From assembly GCA_964453915.1 (NCBI GenBank), contig CAYVPW010000015.1, positions 1 to 28,428 on the forward strand: DNA of 28,428 nt. Direction: 5' to 3'. The stretch's first letter is position 1. Each line of letters begins with the position of its first letter. The notes under the pieces are model-generated. The model was not told the DNA's origin and did not search any database. It saw nothing but the letters and a program-made list of their open reading frames with translations. Position numbers and translations under genes: made by a program. This document shows positions 24,650 to 28,428 of this stretch, piece by piece. The DNA comes from UBA1259 sp964453915. GTDB taxonomy: Bacteria; Bacillota; Clostridia; Christensenellales; Borkfalkiaceae.

Positions 24650-25726
24650 TTAAATTTCTTCTCCTTTTAATGCCTTTAATCCCAAAACCAAAACTTTATC
24701 CGCCGTTTCTTTATCCAAATCTTCGTTCAAAACAGTTCTAACGAATTCCCCGCTAACGGATTTATCAAACTCGTAATCTTTTAATTCTATTTTTAAAGAA
24801 GTTTTATCATAAATTTTAGCAAAGAAAAAATATTCGTTTAAAATTTGAGAAAGAAGTTCTTTATCTAACTCAAAATCCGGTTTAATCTCTCCTTTAAGAA
24901 CAACCTTTATAAGTGAAGTTTTGTCTATTTTGCTTTTTAGGCTTTCAACAATTTTATTTCTGACAACGGTAAAACTGGGCTCGTTAGTCAAGTCAAATTC
25001 CGCCACACAGTACTCTCTAGAATAAAACGGCACGAATTCATAAGTTAATTTATCGGATTCCGTATCAATCAAAATAAATCCTTTTTTGCCGGTTTCATCA
25101 AATCCTCGCCCGTCCAAACACCCAACAAAGGCATACTTACATCTACCGTCTATAAAATCTTCTTCGTACGTATGGATATGCCCAAGTGCCAAATAGTCTA
25201 CGTTTTTATTTTTTAATCTGGGAAAATTAACGGATTCGGTTGCGTCTATACTGTTATAGTTTTTACCTTGCCCGTGCAGAACAACTATGTTTTTATCTTC
25301 TTCTCTAAGCTTTAATGTATCATAAATAAACGCGCCGTTTTTGCCATCGAATTTAACTCCGGATATTACCACGTTATTATATCTGAACTGCGTCCAGTCG
25401 TAGCCAAAAAACTTTAAGTTTTTAGGAATATCTTCCGCATCTTTAATAACGCAATCCGCATCGTGATTGCCGAAAAGATATAAAAAGTCTACTTGCGAAT
25501 TTTTTTCTATTGCAGAAAAAAATCTTTCCTTTAATTTTGCGCCCACTTTAGGCGAATCGAAAATATCGCCCGCAAGTATCACCGCAGTAACGCCGTTATC
25601 ACCGGCATAATCACAAAGCCTTTCAAAAGTTCTTACTATTTCGTTTCTTCTTAAAGCAGATTTTTCTGCGGGTATATTATCTATTTTAGAACCCAAATGC
25701 AGGTCCGCACAATGAATAAATTTCAT
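24650..25726 (-). CDS. SbcD/YhaO-like DNA repair metallophosphoesterase
   Basis: This 358-aa Mre11-type nuclease subunit has the complete phosphoesterase metal site: A-D-L-H (7-10), G-D-I-F-D (53-57), G-N-H-D (86-89), His151 and G-H-I-H (182-185). It has no signal peptide and would act in the cytoplasm on DNA ends together with the SbcC/YhaN-like partner encoded one base downstream. Length and pairing fit YhaO better than the longer SbcD proteins. It is the first gene of a three-gene operon. A GGTGAG site precedes ATG. The full GHxH motif contrasts with the altered motif in the three secreted phosphoesterases. Confidence 0.88.
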   Translation of the reverse strand: MKFIHCADLHLGSKIDNIPAEKSALRRNEIVRTFERLCDYAGDNGVTAVILAGDIFDSPKVGAKLKERFFSAIEKNSQVDFLYLFGNHDADCVIKDAEDIPKNLKFFGYDWTQFRYNNVVISGVKFDGKNGAFIYDTLKLREEDKNIVVLHGQGKNYNSIDATESVNFPRLKNKNVDYLALGHIHTYEEDFIDGRCKYAFVGCLDGRGFDETGKKGFILIDTESDKLTYEFVPFYSREYCVAEFDLTNEPSFTVVRNKIVESLKSKIDKTSLIKVVLKGEIKPDFELDKELLSQILNEYFFFAKIYDKTSLKIELKDYEFDKSVSGEFVRTVLNEDLDKETADKVLVLGLKALKGEEI

Positions 25727-25770
25727 ATCTCACCACATTTTATTTTTATTTAAGCACGCTTATCTGACCT

Positions 25771-25787
25771 TTACGTTCTTAACGTAA
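25771..25787 (-). promoter_or_regulatory. Perfect dyad downstream of the nuclease promoter
   Basis: TTACGTT and AACGTAA form a perfect inverted repeat with 7-bp arms around 3 bases. It covers about +5 to +22 of the predicted transcript, a usual repressor position. It does not match the Bacillota LexA box (GAAC-N4-GTTC). Confidence 0.55.
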
Positions 25788-25798
25788 CTTTATATATA

Positions 25799-25827
25799 AT
25801 TATATAATATTTCTCCGTTTAAGTAAA
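25799..25827 (-). promoter_or_regulatory. Sigma-A-like promoter of the nuclease operon
   Basis: TTTACT (25822-25827), a 17-base spacer and a perfect TATAAT (25799-25804) lie on the minus strand, about 70 bases before the YhaO-like start. The spacer is A+T-rich. Confidence 0.6.
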
Positions 25828-25836
25828 GGTAAAAAC

Positions 25837-25870
25837 AAAAAAAGCCGCTCTTAATTAAGCGACTTTTTTA
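25837..25870 (-). terminator. Intrinsic terminator of the envelope operon
   Basis: A 7-bp stem (25843-25849 with 25858-25864, one G-T pair) is flanked by an A-run on one side and a T-run on the other, so it could work in both directions. It lies 15 bases after the last gene of the GT8 operon. Confidence 0.85.
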
Positions 25871-25885
25871 TCGTAAAACATAAAG

Positions 25886-26461
25886 CTAAACTTTGTTCTT
25901 ACTTACCCTATCGTTAAATTTTTTTAGAACTTGCAGTTTTTTAAGATTGTATCTTAAAACGCACAGCGGTAAAAAATTCAGTACGGCGTTTACCGCCGCT
26001 ACGGGCACGCCAAAAAGAAGCGCATAATTTATAGGATAAGCAAAAACAATCAAAAAGCCCGTAAAAATGCAAACAAAATGAATTAAAGTGCCGTAGTTTG
26101 CTTCTAAAATATATCTATCTACGTACTCTTTGCTTTTTGGATTTACTATTTGCTTTTTGCTAAAATTTGTAAAGAACCCCAACTCTGCAATTTTATCTTT
26201 CCACTTTTTTATTTTTATTTTTTCGTAAAACAAACTTTCTTTTTCTTTTGCTGCGAATATTGTTTTATCGGAATTAAACCATTTTTGGGGCATACACCTT
26301 CTTATAATCAACGCAAACACGCCGTCTACTGCAATTACTAAAGCCGTGTTTATAATTACTGCAAAAACAACGTAAAAAAACGATAAACCGAAGCAATTAA
26401 AAATAAGATTAAACGCAGCAATAATTATCATTGATACTACAATTAAAACAAGATACAACAT
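25886..26461 (-). CDS. CrtO-like acyltransferase, integral membrane protein
   Basis: This 191-aa protein has four hydrophobic segments (about 2-22, 27-52, 126-143, 146-166) and a basic loop between the second and third. The order F-Y-E-K-I-x-I-K-K-W-K-D-K-I (78-91), L-E-A-N-Y-G-T-L-I-H (119-128) and L-P-L-C-V-L-R-Y-N-L-K-K-L (164-176) matches the staphylococcal CrtO family, whose member attaches a fatty acid to the glucose of a carotenoid. No carotenoid gene is present here, so the acceptor is more likely another glycolipid. It starts 4 bases after the PlsC-like gene and is the last gene of its operon. The ribosome site is weak, which suggests coupled translation. Confidence 0.7.
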   Translation of the reverse strand: MLYLVLIVVSMIIIAAFNLIFNCFGLSFFYVVFAVIINTALVIAVDGVFALIIRRCMPQKWFNSDKTIFAAKEKESLFYEKIKIKKWKDKIAELGFFTNFSKKQIVNPKSKEYVDRYILEANYGTLIHFVCIFTGFLIVFAYPINYALLFGVPVAAVNAVLNFLPLCVLRYNLKKLQVLKKFNDRVSKNKV

Positions 26462-26465
26462 ACTT

Positions 26466-27287
26466 TTAATATTTTAGTGGAACCCCGTAAAAATTTTGAT
26501 AAACGTTTACCCATTCACGATAGTTTTTCTCTTTTATATACTCTATATTTTCAGATAAACTTAAATCTTTTCTAGGATATATCGGCGACAAAAAATTCAA
26601 CGTATACGCCTGAACAAAGCTTCCGTTTTTTTCTTTCTTTTCAGTATCTTCCATAGTTATAAAAACCGGTATCACGGGAACTGAATTTTTTACAGCGAAC
26701 CTAAACGCTCCGCTTTTTAACGGTCTGGGCTTTTTATAGTTCCACCACATTGCCTGTTCTGGATAAATAAGAATTTTTTCTCCGTTATTTAACAGTTTAT
26801 CTACGGCACGCAAAAACTTTTTCATTGTTTCGGTATTGCTGCTTAAAGGAAGAGTGTTGCAATGCTTAAACAAAAAGCCGTATAGCCCTTTAAAATTAGT
26901 GTAATTACCCTCTCTAATCACTTTATAAAAGTTTTTTCCTTTGCCCAAATAGTCTTTAACGACTCTATAAACGGCGTAATTATCGTTTACGGAAAAATGA
27001 TTACAAGTAATTATCGCCCCGCCGCAAACACTGCTAAAATTTTCTATACCGTTTATTTTTTTTATAACCAAGTCTCCATTTTTAATCTTTCTTTCGTAAT
27101 GAATAACGGCAACACGGTTTGCAATTTTTGTAAAAAACCTTGTGGAAAATTTTTCGGATAAATAATCCACTTTATTAGGCAATAAAATTTTTGTTTCAGG
27201 GTCGTTTTCTACGTCTTTATCCCACAAACCTTGCTTTTCGTATTCGCTTATTTTATTTAATACCTCTTGTCTGTCTTTTGATAGCAT
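26466..27287 (-). CDS. PlsC-like lysophospholipid acyltransferase
   Basis: This 273-aa protein has the acyltransferase motif N-H-F-S-V-N-D (H-x4-D, His97 and Asp102), an R-E-G-N-Y block near 125-129 and the P-E-Q block (176-178) where PlsC enzymes usually have P-E-G. A further block, V-P-V-I-P-V-F (203-209), follows. It should move an acyl chain to a lysophosphatidate-like or other lipid acceptor at the membrane. Its N-terminal 80 residues are charged and lack a clear membrane helix. It sits two bases after the GT8 gene and four before the CrtO-like gene, so the three products probably act on one lipid. The exact acceptor cannot be read from sequence. Confidence 0.82.
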   Translation of the reverse strand: MLSKDRQEVLNKISEYEKQGLWDKDVENDPETKILLPNKVDYLSEKFSTRFFTKIANRVAVIHYERKIKNGDLVIKKINGIENFSSVCGGAIITCNHFSVNDNYAVYRVVKDYLGKGKNFYKVIREGNYTNFKGLYGFLFKHCNTLPLSSNTETMKKFLRAVDKLLNNGEKILIYPEQAMWWNYKKPRPLKSGAFRFAVKNSVPVIPVFITMEDTEKKEKNGSFVQAYTLNFLSPIYPRKDLSLSENIEYIKEKNYREWVNVYQNFYGVPLKY

Positions 27288-27289
27288 AG

Positions 27290-28258
27290 TTAAACACCTT
27301 CTCCGATTTTTTTATAGCAATAAGGCGACAAAACGTATTTTTTTGCCATTTCTTTTAATCTTGCAAACGCCATTTTGTCTTTTATTTTATTCTCTTCCGT
27401 ATAACCATCTTTTAAGGATTTTAAGTAAAAATAATACGGCGTTAATGCGGCGTACTTCCAAAAATATTCCGCATATAACACGTCTTCGTATAACCACGGT
27501 TTAAAAGACAGTTTATAGTGAATTATTTTTAATTGTTTTTTATCAAACTCAACTTCTTTAAAAGGTGTTTTATTCCACCCCAAGTCAAAATAATAACACT
27601 TGTCTTTTAATATCACGTTTAGATAGTCTTGGTCTTGCGTCACTTCAAACTTGTGTTTCTCTATTAAACTTAAAAATTTCTCTTCTATGTTTATCTTTCT
27701 TAATTCTTTCAAATTTAGTAGCATTACTCCTGCGTTAAAATATTTTTTGCAAGATATTCCAAGTCCTTCTTCTACGTAGTCCCCAAAGACCTTTATTTGT
27801 TCCATAACCTCTTCGCGCACAACGCCAGCCAAGTTGTCTTTTATATTCGTGTTAAACAGTTCACTTATATCGCCGTTAACAATCACATCGCTATCAAGAT
27901 AAAGTATTTTATCTAAGTTAGGAAAAAGTGCCGGTATAAAAAAACGGTAATAGGTTGTAAGCGTAAAATAATCTCTTAAAACAAGTTTATCGCTTAATCC
28001 TTCAAGCCTTTTTGCAACGTCTATAAACTCTATAGAAGAATAAACGGAATGAAAATCTAAAAGCTTTTGCATATTATCACCGCTTAAGCCGGCATTTAAC
28101 ACGTAGATATGATATTTATATTTTAAGGAAGCGTTTTTAAATATAGATTTAAGCGCAACGTATAAACACGGTGCGTAATTATCGTCTACGGCAAACACCA
28201 AATCAACCGATTTTTCTTTTTTGCTTTTATTTTTCTTTATAATATAATTTTTACACAT
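27290..28258 (-). CDS. GT8-family glycosyltransferase
   Basis: This 322-aa retaining glycosyltransferase of family 8 (LgtC/GspA type) uses a nucleotide sugar. It shows V-F-A-V-D-D-N-Y (21-28), the metal-binding D-S-D (122-124) in L-Y-L-D-S-D-V-I, N-A-G-V-M-L-L-N-L (175-183), a D-Q-D-Y-L-N segment and a late H-Y-K-L-S-F-K-P-W that corresponds to the family's H-x-x-x-x-K-P-W. There is no signal peptide; the short basic N-terminus suggests work at the inner membrane face. It is the first gene of the envelope operon. AAGGAG ends 7 bases before the ATG. The donor may be UDP-glucose or UDP-galactose, but this is not visible in the sequence. Confidence 0.88.
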   Translation of the reverse strand: MCKNYIIKKNKSKKEKSVDLVFAVDDNYAPCLYVALKSIFKNASLKYKYHIYVLNAGLSGDNMQKLLDFHSVYSSIEFIDVAKRLEGLSDKLVLRDYFTLTTYYRFFIPALFPNLDKILYLDSDVIVNGDISELFNTNIKDNLAGVVREEVMEQIKVFGDYVEEGLGISCKKYFNAGVMLLNLKELRKINIEEKFLSLIEKHKFEVTQDQDYLNVILKDKCYYFDLGWNKTPFKEVEFDKKQLKIIHYKLSFKPWLYEDVLYAEYFWKYAALTPYYFYLKSLKDGYTEENKIKDKMAFARLKEMAKKYVLSPYCYKKIGEGV

Positions 28259-28299
28259 AATTTTTCTCCTTCAATTCAAGGAATTACCCTTACGCATAT

Positions 28300-28329
28300 A
28301 TTTTATTTCACGTCCTCAAAATCTATCAA
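28300..28329 (-). promoter_or_regulatory. Promoter of the GT8/acyltransferase operon
   Basis: TTGATA (28324-28329), an 18-base spacer and TAAAAT (28300-28305) lie about 40 bases before the GT8 start on the minus strand. Confidence 0.5.
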
Positions 28330-28369
28330 TAGAAATCCGTCTAATAATTTTTTTATGCTTTCTACAAAC

Positions 28370-28401
28370 AAAAACCGCACTCTCTACCGATAAGAGAGCA
28401 C
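28370..28401 (-). terminator. Terminator of a gene beyond the right edge
   Basis: CTCTCT and AGAGAG pair around a 7-base loop (28380-28385 with 28393-28398). Two more pairs are G-T only on the minus strand, and a T-run follows on that strand. This shows that the upstream neighbour also lies on the minus strand. Confidence 0.65.
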
Positions 28402-28428
28402 TGTTTGCATAATTCTACGGCAAAAATA

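Noticed and set aside
25771..25787. SOS (LexA) box before the nuclease operon
   Set aside because: The half-sites read TTACGTT/AACGTAA and do not fit GAAC-N4-GTTC.
25886..26461. Assignment of the CrtO-like gene to staphyloxanthin synthesis
   Set aside because: No phytoene or dehydrosqualene synthase or desaturase is in the window, and the adjoining glycosyltransferase is GT8, not the GT2-type CrtQ.

Overview
This is a 28.4-kb, A+T-rich window with 17 protein-coding genes, all on the minus strand. There are no RNA genes, CRISPR arrays, insertion sequences or phage modules that I can see. Strong AGGAG-type ribosome sites, sigma-A-like promoters, exported proteins with InlB/Listeria-Bacteroides repeats, a YhaO/YhaN pair and a CrtO-like acyltransferase point to an uncultured low-GC Bacillota, probably a gut clostridium. 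This assignment is inference from style and gene families. A run of 10 Ns (15194-15203) shows that the window is a scaffold joined over an unknown sequence.

Region 1 (about 194-15303) is a large surface-protein locus read from right to left. It holds a 397-aa exported protein, a 1042-aa anchored metallophosphoesterase, a 1656-aa multidomain protein, and two unanchored 913- and 915-aa metallophosphoesterases. All end in InlB-type repeats and all carry a recurring beta-sandwich-like module. Three end in a conserved Cys-Gly/Ser-Ser-Ser-Val motif, a hydrophobic segment and a basic tail, which looks like a non-LPXTG C-terminal sorting signal. A good promoter precedes the assembly gap. A second one, with three copies of a TAAGGCTA element, precedes the 1656-aa gene.

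Region 2 (15419-16404) is a single-gene unit for a small lipoprotein with the same module. It is bounded by terminators and seems to have a leaderless promoter.

Region 3 (16480-22158) is a five-gene sugar operon: GH29 alpha-L-fucosidase, PfkB/fructokinase, class I mannose-6-phosphate isomerase, a DUF4432 mutarotase-like protein, and a membrane-anchored protein that again carries the module. The first four genes overlap or nearly touch. The promoter carries an inverted repeat across its -10 box. This links the exported module family to glycan use.

Region 4 (22203-25827) is a DNA-metabolism operon: an SbcD/YhaO-like nuclease, an SbcC/YhaN-like ATPase with a membrane hairpin, and an HNH-type protein. 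It is driven by a promoter with a perfect 7-bp dyad just downstream.

Region 5 (25837-28329) is a three-gene envelope operon: a GT8 glycosyltransferase, a PlsC-like acyltransferase and a CrtO-like acyltransferase. It is bounded by terminators on both sides and may make an acylated glycolipid.
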